DNA of 64,000 nt, taken from Misgurnus anguillicaudatus. Lineage: Eukaryota; Chordata; Actinopteri; Cypriniformes; Cobitidae. Both the position numbers and the translations under genes were made by a program. Where the stretch lies: assembly GCF_027580225.2 (NCBI RefSeq), contig NW_027395276.1, positions 4,966,501-5,030,500 of the forward strand, in the 5' to 3' direction. Numbering within the stretch: the stretch's first letter is position 1; the number at the start of each line of letters is the position of its first letter. Below are positions 25,036-37,836 of this stretch, one piece after another. Below the pieces are notes generated by a model, which ran no database searches, was not told the origin of the DNA, and saw only the letters and a program-made list of their open reading frames with translations.

Positions 25036-25220
25036 TGAGCCGAGTGAGTCATCTGAGCCGAGTGAGTCATCTGAGCCGAGTGAGTCATCTGAGCCGAGTG
25101 AGTCATCTGAGCCGAGTGAGTCATCTGAGCCGAGTGAGTCATCTGAGCCGAGTGAGTCATCTGAGCCGAGTGAGTCATCTGAGCCGAGTGAGTCATCTGA
25201 GCCGAGTGAGTCATCTGAGC
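25036..25220 (+). repeat. array 3: 18 bp unit (gagccgagtgagtcatct)
   Basis: About 10 units encoding EPSESS. Confidence 0.9.
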
Positions 25221-25479
25221 CCCATTGGTCAGCTAGTGTGGTCACCCCGAAGCTCCAGAGACTTATTGTCACCAAAACTATGGCCACTTTCAACCTCTCT
25301 GCCTGTTTCAAGATGGCTGTCCCCAAGTTTCCTGCTCTCATTACCTGGTCCGAGACGGCCAAATTTGAACTCTCTGCCCTGTCTAACCTGGCCCAGAGGG
25401 CCTCTTTCTGTTGTTTCCCTCTACCCAGGTTCATGATACCACCAGCACCACCCTGGTATCCAGTCCCTCTCTGGTCTCT

Positions 25480-25765
25480 GGCTCCACCCTGGCTTCCCGC
25501 CCTGCCGGCTCCGCCCTGGCTTCCCGCCCTGCCTGCTCCGCCCTGGGTTCCCGCTCTGCAGGCTCCGCCCTGGGTTCCCGCTCTGCCGGCTCCGCCCTGG
25601 GTTCCCGCTCTGCCGGCTCCGCCCTGGGTTCCCGCTCTGCCGGCTCCGCCCTGGGTTCCCGCTCTGCCGGCTCCGCCCTGGGTTCCCGCTCTGCCGGCTC
25701 CGCCCTGGGTTCCCGCTCTGCCGGCTCCGCCCTGGGTTCCCGCTCTGCCGGCTCCGCCCTGGTCT
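25480..25765 (+). repeat. array 4: 27 bp unit (PAPPWVPAL)
   Basis: About nine GC-rich units with ccgccctgggttcccgctct; the first two have the variant cttcccgccctg. Confidence 0.9.
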
Positions 25766-25789
25766 CAGTCTCCGCCTTGGCTGCCTGCT

Positions 25790-26005
25790 TTGCCCGCGGC
25801 TCCTCCTTGGTCCCTGTCTCCGCCCGCGGCTCCGCCTTGGTCCCTGTCTCCGCCCGCGGCTCCCCCTTGGTCCCTGTCTCCGCCCGCGGCTCCGCCTTGG
25901 TCCCTGTCTCCGCCCGCGGCTCCGCCTTGGTCCCTGTCTCCGCCCGCGGCTCCGCCGTGGTCCCTGCCTCCGCCCGCGGCTCCGCCGTGGTCCCTGCCTC
26001 CCTGG
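25790..26005 (+). repeat. array 5: 30 bp unit (SPPAAPPWSL)
   Basis: About seven units with ccttggtccctgtctccgcc followed by cgcggctccg, each ten codons. Confidence 0.9.
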
Positions 26006-26143
26006 CCCTTGGACTTTCATGGCCTTGGCCCACCATCCCTCCCCCGGGTCCACCTCCATACCACCGCCCACCTGGACTTATGTACTTTGGGGGGTTTTCT
26101 TTCTGGTGGGCGTCTGGAAGCCGCCCTTTAGAGGGGGGGGCTA

Positions 26144-26566
26144 TGTAACGTGTTCCCTGTGTCCCTGTTATCTGGTGTTTTGTTATACTTGTGTTTTGGG
26201 TTTATATTATGTCTCTGTGTACCTGTGTTTAACCTGTGTTCATGTATACCTTTGTTCCTAGTGTAGCTCCCTGTGTTAATTAGTGTCTCCGCCCCCTTGT
26301 TTGTAACCATGGATATTCATTGTGATCATGCTTCTCCCCTTGTGTGTTGTCCTAGTTACTGATTGTTTCTGCTCTGTCATTGGTCTTGGTCATTCATATA
26401 TACCCTGCTCGTTCATTCTGTGTTTGTGGTTTGTTAAATGATGTCGCTTGTCCCTAGTGTTCCCTGGTTTTTGTTTTTCATTGTTTTCACATATTATATG
26501 GAATAAACTGCACTTGGATCCGCATCTCGCCTCATCGTCTTGTCTCACCTGGTCTCAGCCGTGACA
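26144..26566 (+). repeat. 3' long terminal repeat, 423 bp
   Basis: Direct repeat of 23047-23469, with TATATA at 26397-26402 and AATAAA at 26502-26507. Followed by the target copy AAAAG. Confidence 0.93.
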
Positions 26567-26619
26567 AAAAGCATGTCTCTTGAAAAACTGTTTTCCATTG
26601 ATTTATGAGAAAAAATTTG

Positions 26620-26690
26620 ACGCGCGCATGCACGCACGCACGCACACACACGCGCATGCACACACACACACACACACACACACACTTGTA
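26620..26690 (+). repeat. CA/CG dinucleotide array
   Basis: Starts with cgcgcgcatgcacgcacgca and passes into CA repeats. Confidence 0.85.
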
Positions 26691-26745
26691 CAACTATCTT
26701 TGTAATGACACTCATAGATGTAATGCAATCTCTAACCTCTAACTA

Positions 26746-26775
26746 GGGCTGCACGGTTATGACAGAAATCAAAAA
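26746..26775 (+). mobile_element. terminal fragment of a hAT-type element
   Basis: tagggctgcacggttatgac resembles the end of the hAT element at 36694-37025 (TAGGGCTGCACGAT). The other end was not found nearby. Confidence 0.4.
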
Positions 26776-27601
26776 GTGAGCACCGGACAAAATGTCCTAA
26801 TTTTACTCTCTTTCTACTCACACATTTAGGCTTACAAAAAAAATTGGTTCTCACAAAGATAACTGTACACACACTCATGCACACAACACACGCACACACA
26901 CAAATACTCAATCTATAATCATAATTATTATTATTTTTAAGTTTACTTCTTGTTGTAAAATGACATTTGTATTTTTTAGCATTTAAATTTTTTGACTTCC
27001 AGATTTCACTTATATATACAGTATAGAAACTCCAGAAGAACTTTGACAAGTGACATAAAAATGATTGAGTATAACACGATCTATAAACCTCAAGATACAA
27101 ACAAACCAGACGAGCATGTTTATAATTGAACAGTGCTGTGAATGTAAATGCAGACGCTGGAAGAATCTCTGAAGAGTTGAATGTAAACTAATATCAGTTT
27201 AATAAAAGACTGCAAACATTTCACAGACATCTTTCATATTCAACACCAAATATAGATTCAAACTGAGCGACACTGGAAGGGTTGCCAACTCTAGATGAGG
27301 AAAACACTCTCATTATTACATTAAATCTACTATTATATCTAATGACATTGAACTTAATTGCTTTAAAAAAAAAAAGTCACATATTTCTAATGAATAAAAC
27401 TTAACTGCACAAGCTAAACACTAGACATGAACACTTTACCTATAAAGATTAAACAACTAGAGAACTGTAAATAACTAACACTACAGTAGCTATAAATATT
27501 AGATGAATATTAGGTAAATAAGATGAATATTTCATTTGTTTTTTAGGAATTATGCATTCACACTGAGTGTTTTGTCCATTTATTGTGCAGTTTATTTATC
27601 C

Positions 27602-27720
27602 TGTAGCTCAACTGTGTTAGCATTGCAAAAGTCATGGGTTCGATCCCAGAGAGGAAAAATATATAACTTGAATGCATCGTAAGTTGCTTTAGATAAAAGC
27701 ATCTACCAAATGCAAATGTA
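27602..27720 (+). mobile_element. tRNA-derived SINE with LINE-like tail
   Basis: tgtagctcaactgtgttagc (A-box region), gggttcgatccc (B box) and the tail aagttgctttagataaaagc atctaccaaatg. This is the common teleost tRNA-SINE layout. A head fragment of the same family is at 62262-62312. Confidence 0.75.
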
Positions 27721-27984
27721 AATATTCATTGTTAAATTATTTGTGTCTTTACTATTTGTCCTCTATAGAGTATCATCTGTGTTATAAAGCGGTGGATCAC
27801 TGTATGAAGGATTGGCAACCCTAAACCAGTTTCTCAATGTGCACTGTCTACTAAAACAGCTTTAAAACACCAACACTGTTAATGTTATCTTCCCATTGCC
27901 ACATTATCTAGCGTCTGTCAGCACAAGCGAAAGCTTCAAACCTTTAACATTTGTAGAAATGAACTAAATGAAGTGTGATCTTAC

Positions 27985-27993
27985 CTCATTTAT
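27985..27993 (-). CDS. ptprm: candidate microexon at D1 entry (9 nt, or 12 nt to 27996)
   Basis: In the phase-0 intron between EEYE and SFFEGQ the minus strand has a long pyrimidine-rich run (ctctttctgacctcttctct), then tatggagcag, nine nucleotides and the consensus donor gtaaga. Inclusion would add INE, or QINE if the AG three bases earlier is used. Both keep the frame. I know of no family member with this insertion, so function and use are unproven. Short strings with splice signals can arise by chance. Confidence 0.3.
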
Positions 27994-28489
27994 CTGCTCC
28001 ATAGATAAGAACCATGAGAGAAGAGGTCAGAAAGAGATACAGTGTGTAAGTGAGGGGACAAAACTACTTCAGCACAAACAAACACGTCCTGCAGATATCA
28101 TTTATTATAAACTCTGAAAGTGTGCGTTTGCCTGCATGCACACCGGTTTATGATGTGTGTGTGTTTGTGCTGTGACATCATCATCTATAATAATACCCAA
28201 CACCGGACAGGTAAAGAGTCATTATTAACTACAATACTGCTCATAGAGATAGATGAGAAATCAGGCATGAAGTTAAACTTGTGTGATCACGTGTAAGATG
28301 TTGTGATTACTGTCGGTGAGCTCATGTAAACTCATTCAAAAAACTGAATGCATATGAAACAACATGCTCACAAGAGACGTGATGTAAATCACTGTATTCA
28401 CAGACCAAACACAAAACAATGAAATAAACAAGGTGAAGTTATAGAGTAGTGCATGTGATAGAGTAGGTAATGATGGGATTGGTGATTAC

Positions 28490-28683
28490 CTCATACTCTT
28501 CTTTAAAGCCGTAACCCTCCGCACATTTCATCTGTGTGATGTGTTGAAGCAGATCTGCCACACGGATGGCCGGATGAAGTTGACCCGTCTGGTACGGCAC
28601 ATCTACGGCTTCACGTTTACGCAGTGAATGTGTGTGTGACTGCACCAGACTGCTGGTGTCACTGGTCAACGTTTGAGTTTCAT
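28490..28683 (-). CDS. ptprm: ptprm exon: juxtamembrane to start of phosphatase domain D1, 194 nt
   Basis: Acceptor ttttctag, donor gtaatc. The exon encodes (D)[60 protein letters not shown] and EEYE. The part from [16 protein letters not shown] on is the D1 N-terminal helix (wedge) region, very conserved across R2B phosphatases. Human PTPRM has [17 protein letters not shown] here; the fish form has an additional Leu-Arg. Phase 1 in, phase 0 out. Confidence 0.97.
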
Positions 28684-28892
28684 CTAGAAAAAGAAAACAC
28701 GCTCAAGTCAACAATGAGGTGAGAACGGTGAAAGCATTTCAAGTTAAAAACACTTTACGCACAATTCCTTTTACAGTGATGTCATGGGGCTAATAGGATG
28801 TATTACTCAAAAAATTTGCACAAATTCCTGATCAAAAATAAATCTGCAATTTAACAAAATAATTCACCTAAAATGATTTATTATTATAACCA

Positions 28893-29264
28893 ATGGTGGC
28901 CGGTGACTTCTCTTCCAAGAGGCAGGAATTCAAAATATGTGTGCATCATGTCAAAATACGTGCCAATATATATACGTGAAAAGGGTTTATGATAAAAGAG
29001 ATGCTCAAGTTCACAAAATACTTGCAAGACACTTAACACTAAACTCTGATTACACATGAGATTAAGCGAGCGTCTCTTTTATCATAAACCTGTCGAAGCA
29101 TCTGCAGCAGACACATATTTTGACATGACACATGTGGAACATTACATGATGGGTAAAAACATATTTTGACATGACGAGCCACACACACACACACACACAC
29201 ATTACATCATGTTGTGACAAGTTTTGCATCGTACACCCTCAAAAAAGAAGTCACCGGCCGCCAT
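28893..29264. mobile_element. MITE with ATGGTGGCCGGTGACTTCT ends
   Basis: Left end atggtggccggtgacttct; right end agaagtcaccggccgccat, an inverted copy. Internal inverted pairs (aaaatatgtgtgcatcatgt; tcataaacc) make the whole 370 bp foldable. No coding sequence. Confidence 0.75.
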
Positions 29265-30196
29265 AACATTTCAAAACTGTATGCTGTTTGTATTCAGAGG
29301 AAAATTCAATGTACACTAAAAAGGCTGTTTCCAAGCACCTTTAGGCTGAAATAACGCCTGTTTTCATTTATATCACAAATGCCTAGTAGATCTATTTTAA
29401 TGGTCGGGTTAAAAAATAAATACAGCGATGCAGGGCGGGTTGGGGCGGGCCAAATATTTCATACAATTTGGAAAAAACCCGACCTGTGCATCACATTATA
29501 ACAATGCTTAGCATTAAAGTAACCCTGTTTTTATCATTAACGGTAAATCATCTTGTCTCAGTTACAAATTTGATTCGGCTGCATTGCATATCGTATGTTT
29601 AAGGATGACAGATAGATCTAAAAGTGAATTTGTGCTTAAAAAATCTGCCAATGAAATAAGAAAAATTAAGTGTTTATGAAAAAAGTAAACTTATTTTAAG
29701 AAAATGTTTCTTATTCCACTGGCAGATTTTTTTTATTTTTTTAAGCACAAATTCGCTTACATTTTATATTTTTTGCCTAAAAACTAGACTTATTTTCCCA
29801 GGTCATTTTGCTCATCAAGAAAAAACATCTTCATTTAAGAATTTTTAGATATTTTTACTGAAAACAAGACAAAAATACTACGTAAGAAAGTCATCTTTTG
29901 CAGTGTAAGCAGACATGCTATTTATGACCAAATGCAACTTTTGAAACTTTACTATAAAAGTGTCTCTCCTAAAAAAAAGTCATGATAAAATAGTGAAGAC
30001 TACTGGACTATGGCATCGCTGTGTTAAGCATCTTTATTTTTAAGAGTGTCGTTGTGTTTCATGTGAAAACAGCATACAGATTTGAAAAGATACGAAAGAA
30101 AATGAATAATAACAAGAGTTTATATTTTTGGTGATTATGTATCAATGTTTTGTACAATAACTGAGCACTGTAAAAGGAAAAAGTACTTCTAATGTG

Positions 30197-30553
30197 TAAG
30201 GGGGCGTGCACACCAAAGCTTTTAATCCCGCGCTCGGTGGATGGGTTTTTTTTCGCGCTGAAAGACGGCGCTCTGTGTTTTTCCGTGCTCAGCAGTGAGC
30301 GCAGAGAGTTAAAAAAATATTAGACTTTGGGTGAAAAACTCAGCTGGTCAATGTCAGGTCTCACGCGGTCGTCCAATCACAGTGGAGGAGGGCGGGACAA
30401 ATATCACAACAACCAACTGGTGCATCGTTGAATGACTGATAAACAAATCAGAAACCAAAGTGCTCAGCTGAAGAAAGCTGGCAGTCGGCAGAAAAAAGTT
30501 GTCAGTCAGGCGTTTTCAGACACGTAGAAAGCTTTGGTGTGCACGCCCCCTAA
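30197..30553. mobile_element. MITE with GGGGGCGTGCACACCAAAGC ends, copy 1
   Basis: Left end taagggggcgtgcacaccaa agctttt; right end aaagctttggtgtgcacgcc ccctaa, an inverted copy of more than 20 bp. A diverged copy is at 51381-51697; both include a tggaggagggcgggacaaat core. Confidence 0.78.
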
Positions 30554-31870
30554 TGGCAATGAATGGATCATGAAACAGCGCTGGAGGAGAGGATGAGTGG
30601 ATGTGGAGAACAGGTAAAGATTGACCGACCTCTCGTTTCACAAAAAAAATCACAAATTTATCAGCTCTGTCTGGTAAACAGCTAATATCTGCCTGCGTCT
30701 ATTATATGCTCTTGTTTATCCCTGATGTGAAAGTTTCGAAATTCATTTTCCCATGGCAGCGTAATTGACGGGTGCTGTCAATCCACAGCAGAACATGAGC
30801 GTAATGATTGGACGAGGGATCGTGACGTCACAATGACTGATGTTCAAAGCCACAGAGGTCTCCAAAGAAACCCCAAAAAAAGCAAACAAACGTAATTGTA
30901 AAACTGCGGATGGAGAAACAATGTGATGCGATGATGCACGTGTGATTTGGGGGGGTTAGCGTGTGATGTAATGTTTATATTTCCATGCAAGACACATGGG
31001 AGGGGGGACGGCCAATGAGCCTCTACGTGAAACACAGAATCCCGATGAACTTACCAGTAATGGGGACTTTATAAGCAGATACATTACAGGTTAAACGTGA
31101 GAATAGAGAGACAGCGAGAAGACGACAGCGAGAAAGAAAAGAGAAAGAGAGGAGAACAGGGTATAAGCAACAATAACAGGCAGAGCACTAACAGACGCTC
31201 TGATCGGCAGTCTGACGGTGTACGGGGGTCTGTCATGGGATTCAAATCACAATGAAGGACAGATACAATGAATTTCAAAGAAAGAAATGCAAACAAATAA
31301 TTCAGATGTATGCAGTAAGCAGCGGTTCTCAACTGCATGCGTCAGCGGGGAAAAAAGAATGCTGAATGCAAACAATAAAAGCTCAAATAAAATGGAAAAT
31401 CAAAACATTCTTAAATTGAAATGTACAGTATTGACTTGAGAAGCAACACACAAGAGATTGAGAGCTTAAGATATTAAACATTTCATGCTTACGGTAAGTC
31501 ATTTATTAGTTTTTACTAAATTGAAGTTTATGAAATTAAGTTAAACACAGCTAAAAACTATAGAAAGCCCATCACTGGTAAATATTAACTGTTTTAAGCA
31601 TAAACTTACACAATTAATATTGAATTCTTTCTGAAAGAAGCCTAATACACAAGACAATGGGCATCATTCACTAATAATTGTTTTGATTTTTCGTACGCAC
31701 ATTTGAACTTCTCATGAAAACTTTTCATCTAATTCACGACACCTGCGTACACACATGACTTTCTTCTTCAACTGCTGCACAAGGTTAGTCATTTGCATTA
31801 TACACCTCCAAAACTGCTTCAAATAAGGGCTTTCCGCACTTTAAAGAATATTTTATTCAAAAAGCTTATT

Positions 31871-32124
31871 TAAAGGAACAGTATGTAGGATTGTGGCCAA
31901 AACTGGTACTGCAACCACAAAACTGGTGGCCAATACACACAATAACAACATAAACATCAGTTGAGGGCTGCAACTCCACTTTTTAAATGAAAATATCCTG
32001 GCCGGACCACTGTTGTCGGTGATATAAGTATTTGAAAATGAAAATGATTTCTTAATGTCTAGTGACATATCAGGGCAATTTTATGATTTATTGATATAAA
32101 TTTCTTACATACTGGTCCTTTAAT
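31871..32124. mobile_element. MITE with TAAAGGAACAGTATGTA ends, about 250 bp
   Basis: Left end taaaggaacagtatgtagga; right end ttacatactggtcctttaa, inverted. No gene. Confidence 0.7.
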
Positions 32125-32459
32125 TATTAGAAATCATTATCATTCATTATTATTAAAGTTCTGCTTTGCTTCGCTTTTTTGATTTGGTAGGTTTTGCTGT
32201 CGGAGGAGAAAACCAGGTGTGCTGTGTGCCCACCGGCCTAACAGGTATTGATAAACAAGAAGTAAAGGATACCATAACAAAGAATCAAGTGATTGACGTT
32301 CTCATTGCATTCACATTACATTTACATTTATCCAGACGCTTTTATAAAGATTTAATAAAGAGTGGAAGCAAAGGATAAAGGATTGTCATTATGCGTATCT
32401 TTTTTATTTGTTTATTTGTTATGGAAAACATACGTAAATATTATATATATAGGATATAT

Positions 32460-32700
32460 ACTTTTATTTTATACCACGCGGTTGTTGAATGCTTTATTTT
32501 GATTAGTTGACAAATGTTCCACAGCTGTGCATTATTTTTTAATAAACGCACACCTGACTCTGCTTCATGCCACATCACCACCTTAGTTGTGTATTATTTT
32601 TAATTATAAAACGGCTCGTTCTGGTTCTTCATTCTGATTGGTTGAAACGCGTTCTAAGCCATGATAAAATACCCCGGTAAACCCACGGTTCAGACCGCAT
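32460..32700. repeat. dispersed repeat with attctgattggttga motif
   Basis: Shares ataccacg(c/g)g, gttgaatgc and tgattggttg words with 46200-46510 and shows internal inverted symmetry. Probably a non-autonomous DNA element; ends not defined. Confidence 0.4.
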
Positions 32701-32825
32701 CACAAGTATCACTGCGCCAATGCTGCTACATACTGATTTATGAAAATAAACACCACAGTCTTTAATCATTTTTTTATTCTTCTACCTTTGCACATGGAGA
32801 TATCCAGATAAATGTCAAAAGTCAT

Positions 32826-33251
32826 TTCGTCAATAAAGAGAAAAAGTTCTATGAGTTGTTTTTGTCTTAAATTGATATTTCCGCTATCATCCACTAGATG
32901 GCAATCTTACCCGACTTTAACACTGACGCATTTACTCAACACAACAGCATTGTGGTGGATTTAGCATGACGTGTAAGTTTTGATCAGGCTCTGAATCTGA
33001 TCTCTTACAAAAGTTCTTCACAAAAATTGAATTTTCTCCGCTTTTAGCTAAAAATTTGAGAGGTGATAACTGATAAGAGAACAAATGAAGGTAGGATGAA
33101 ATTTTTTATGTTGTTGTTGATGGAAAGAAAGCGGATGGACTGTTCTTTCATTTGATATTTTATGTTTATTTAAAGAAGATAATTTTTCTGTAAGGCATTA
33201 AACTAAAACTGGGTGGCAACTTAAAAAAAAAACGCTGACGGGGAAAGAGTT
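32826..33251 (+). mobile_element. TTAA-type element, degraded copy
   Basis: Shares the internal order tttcgtcaataaagagaaaa, tccgctatcatccactagat ggc, taaggcattaaac and the right end acgctgacggggaaagagtta with the element in the LINE (12887-13378). The left end is worn. Confidence 0.65.
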
Positions 33252-33299
33252 ATGCATATTTCAAGCATATTTGATCAATTGAGCATCTGCCTCAGTACG

Positions 33300-33803
33300 T
33301 GCGAATGGTGCTTTTTGTGCATTTTGCTTTGACCCGAATTTGCGGCTGACGCCTGAGTTGAAAAGTTTTAACGTTGGCGGATTTCCGCGTCGCGTTAACC
33401 AATCAGGATTAACGAAGAAAATACTAAGAATTTTTTTCTTGAAAATAATTTTTTACAGTGTACACATTTCAATTTAGAGTCACGTGACGTTTATCGACCC
33501 GTGACATTTCCGCAGTTTTTTTTTTACTATTTTCCCCCTATAGTAAGGTGACCAAATACAAACTGGTAACTCTCTCGACGAATGCACAATCAACATCAGC
33601 CATCTTGCAAACATACAACCGCATAGCACTTGCTCCTCCCACAAGAAGCTGATTTCGCCTCTGACGCGTGTCAAATGCTTGCTTTTCTGCGCGTCCACTT
33701 CGCTCTAGACGCGCAAATGCATTGAAAATGTTCAAGCGGCAAAGTAGACGCAGTAGACGCAATTTTGACGCCTCAAACGCGGCTGGTGTAAACGCAGCAT
33801 AAG
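33300..33803. mobile_element. diverged copy of the TGGGTTCACACCAG MITE
   Basis: Contains gcctgagttgaaaagtttta acgttggcgg and ends in ggctggtgtaaacgcagcat, matching 58383-58787. The left end is unclear. Confidence 0.5.
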
Positions 33804-35402
33804 TTATATTAAGAAGATATATTCTTGTATGAAAATGCATCATGATTTGTTCGTAAAACATAAGTACTACGCACATTTCACGCACAAACTTGTGCATGCT
33901 CAGTGAATGAGACCCAGTACCTCAGGTGTCAATCTTAGGTGTTGCCTCTCAAGTTAAAATATTCTGATTTAAGAATGTTTAAATATTTATACTGGAAAAC
34001 AAGACAGAAATATTAAATAAGACATTTTCATTTCTAGTGTTGAATCCAATCACACTACTGCATTTTGGTTGAAGCTGGTCAAATGTGAACACGGGTAGAT
34101 TGTGTGACATCATCATCATTGCTGCATCCTCATAAAGTCAAAATAAACATTATACTGTAAATAAACAATCATAAGTTCAGGTGTTTGATTTCAAGGACAT
34201 GTTGTTCAATGTGCGGATGTCTGATGGTAAATTAGAGGATCTTGTATTAAAAGCAGTTGAGAATCACGGCTGTATGATGTTGAAGCGTCTCATGATCTGT
34301 CCTCATGTGCCAGAGCTGAATCTATCCTCATAATTCCTGCTTTTATTGGGTAAAGTAAACCTGCTTCTGCTGCTGTGAGAGAGATCGCTTACACGAGGTG
34401 TTACTCATTCATATTTAATATGGGACTCAAAGGTCTTATTTTTCATTATGTTATATTTCAATTAAAGTCTGTAATGGGTGCTCAGGGTACGAGGGCCGGC
34501 TGAAGGGCTGCTGCATTCAGAATAAACAGAAGGAGTGCAGAGGTGGAGGGAGAAAAAATGAGACCAAACGCCTTAATTATTATATTTTATCATAGGATAA
34601 ATGAATAAACACCGGCAAAACAGAGAAAAGAAAAACCTGTGTCAGAGAAACTGCTATAGGCAAAAAAAAAAAAAAACATTAGAGAGAATCACAGAAGAGA
34701 CGCTGATAGCAAGATGCCCTAATAAACACAGAAAACATAAACTTTTAACTCTTCATCTCCAAAAAAGTAAACCAGCACTGGCAAAACATTTTTGAAATCT
34801 ACACCCTAAACCAACCGGTTCAAAATAATTGAGAGTTCACAAACTGTAACCTGCATTATTAAATAGAAGCTAATATATTTAGTGAGATGAAGCGGCTCAT
34901 TCCTGCACCATCGAGAGCTCAAAACCTGCAAGTTTCACAGCTGGTTGTGTGTTTAGTTTAACAAAAATACAAAATCTATCCCATAATCCTCTCCCCACAG
35001 CAGTCCATGCATATGAGACGACAGACAGGATGTGACATCACACACATCATGACACGTGGTGCAGATGGGATGGATTGGAGGTCCCCCCCGCACACAGGAA
35101 GTGGAACCCAAAAGAAGCACCAGACAGGTGGGATATACACATCAGAATCAAACATTTTCCCTTTCCTCCAAAACATAAACACAAGTGAACGCGACACAAG
35201 AGCTCTGTTCCAAAAACTACTGAGCTGCCTATGAAGTCTGCGTTTGATGATGTGCTGTATTACTACACCTCCAGTAAACCACATCAGTTCACTAATTTAA
35301 CCTATGATGATGTAGGCAGTGTAAGAGATTTTGGAACAGCGCTTTTAATCAAAATCAACTAAATATATTATCTACAGAAATAATGAAATATGTTTCTCTC
35401 AC

Positions 35403-35429
35403 CTAGGATGGCGGTGGGCACAAACGGAT
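35403..35429 (-). CDS. ptprm: ptprm juxtamembrane cassette mini-exon, 27 nt
   Basis: Minus-strand acceptor cttcaccag, 27 nt, donor gtgaga. In the phase-1 frame of its neighbours it encodes D-PFVPTAIL-(D), joining YYP to DETQ. From memory, an alternative human PTPRM form has an insertion beginning PFVPTAILVPIN at this exact junction, so the match of eight residues is strong evidence of a real optional exon. The fish version is shorter by four residues. The rest of this 9 kb intron is repeats and unrecognised sequence. Confidence 0.82.
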   Translation of the reverse strand: MRLCPPPS

Positions 35430-35576
35430 CTGGTGAAGTTTAGGTAAATAATAAAGAGAGACAGCAGAAACAGAGACTTTAGTCATTTACAGGTTGATAG
35501 GAGGTATTAAAATGATGATAGCTATGTTAGGGGCCGTTCACTTTGGCTTTTGCACACTCAAGTTTGTTATTTTTTA

Positions 35577-37441
<1,865 letters not shown>

Positions 37442-37646
37442 TGTTAGGGACCGTTAACAAGTCAAAAAGCAACTCTTTCTTCTGGCCATATCGGCACCAC
37501 AGCGAGTTAAACATATTTAAACTTTTCTGAATGTTGCGTCCACATTGACGGTCATTTGACAAGAACCAACCAATCAGCTTCACCCACTACTTATGGACAT
37601 TGTATCAATCTGTATCAACACAAGATGGAGGAACAGCTGTTATTAC

Positions 37647-37721
37647 CTGGGTAATATGTGTTTGGGATGTTGCTGTTCAGAGTGTTGCTTTTCACGGTGA
37701 GAGAACACGGAGAAGAACCAG
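37647..37721 (-). CDS. ptprm: ptprm exon: juxtamembrane segment, 75 nt
   Basis: Acceptor tttttcctctag, donor gtaata. It completes Ser and reads GSSPCSLTVKSNTLNSNIPN, TYYP, then the first base of an Asp codon. PTPRM has a very similar Ser/Thr-rich stretch ending in SYYPD. Both junctions are phase 1. The exon lies beside a long CA/CG dinucleotide array in the upstream intron (37749-37831). Confidence 0.95.
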
Positions 37722-37748
37722 CTAGAGGAAAAGAGAAAAACACAGGTA

Positions 37749-37763
37749 AAATACACACACGCA

Positions 37764-37831
<68 letters not shown>
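37749..37831 (+). repeat. CACG then CA microsatellite
   Basis: Runs of cacgcacgcacg followed by about 24 CA units, 28 bp upstream of the acceptor of the exon at 37647-37721. Confidence 0.9.

Positions 37832-37836
<5 letters not shown>

Larger units (their letters stand above)
23575..26131 (+). pseudogene. repeat-rich reading frame of the LTR element, with one frameshift
   Basis: A plausible start is the ATG at 23575 (MTSAVSEPVHKSPGYPVHSV). This frame runs into SPSES repeats and stops at 23803-23805. There the 12 bp unit ccgagtgaatcc lacks two bases, and the frame continues in another register to a TAG at 26129-26131, open for 800 codons from 23729. Order: SES(F)P repeats, a unique part with ATELMKLFVPIDSLKASELP, EPSESPESS repeats, SSEPSE repeats, a unique part with LQRLIVTKTMATFNLSACF, then PAPPW(V/L)PAL and SPPAAPPWSL repeats. 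Unique parts stay open between arrays, which suggests real coding in the family. No known domain recognised. Confidence 0.6.
23047..26566 (+). mobile_element. complete non-autonomous LTR retroelement, 3.5 kb, very young
   Basis: Two 423 bp LTRs in direct orientation flank a 2674 bp interior. The target duplication AAAAG is present on both sides (23042-23046 and 26567-26571). A purine tract (agagggggggg, 26130-26140) sits just before the 3' LTR. The interior has no reverse transcriptase, protease, integrase or Gag motif that I recognise. It instead holds serine/proline-rich tandem repeats in one long frame. LTR divergence of about 0.5 percent points to a recent insertion. It must have been moved by enzymes of another element, perhaps Gypsy-like (5 bp duplication, TG/CA ends). 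A tRNA primer site after the 5' LTR is not obvious. Confidence 0.9.
20076..28489 (-). other. ptprm intron, 8.4 kb
   Basis: Contains a hairpin-ended element from about 20487, the young LTR element (23047-26566), a CA/CG array (26620-26690), a SINE (27602-27720) and a candidate microexon (27985-27993). No other exon seen. The parts at 21850-23040 and 26700-27600 are AT-rich without recognised features. Confidence 0.8.

Noticed and set aside
23653..25434. Minus-strand frames of up to 348 residues opposite the LTR element arrays
   Set aside because: The array units lack stops on either strand. The plus frame crosses more unique sequence and runs in the direction set by the LTR signals.
23880..26005. 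CRISPR-like regular repeats
   Set aside because: Units are contiguous without variable spacers and lie inside an LTR element in a vertebrate intron.
27270..27825. Inverted gggttgccaac / ggattggcaaccc pair as a MITE
   Set aside because: Match is only about 11 bp and the interior includes an unrelated SINE; not enough to call an element.
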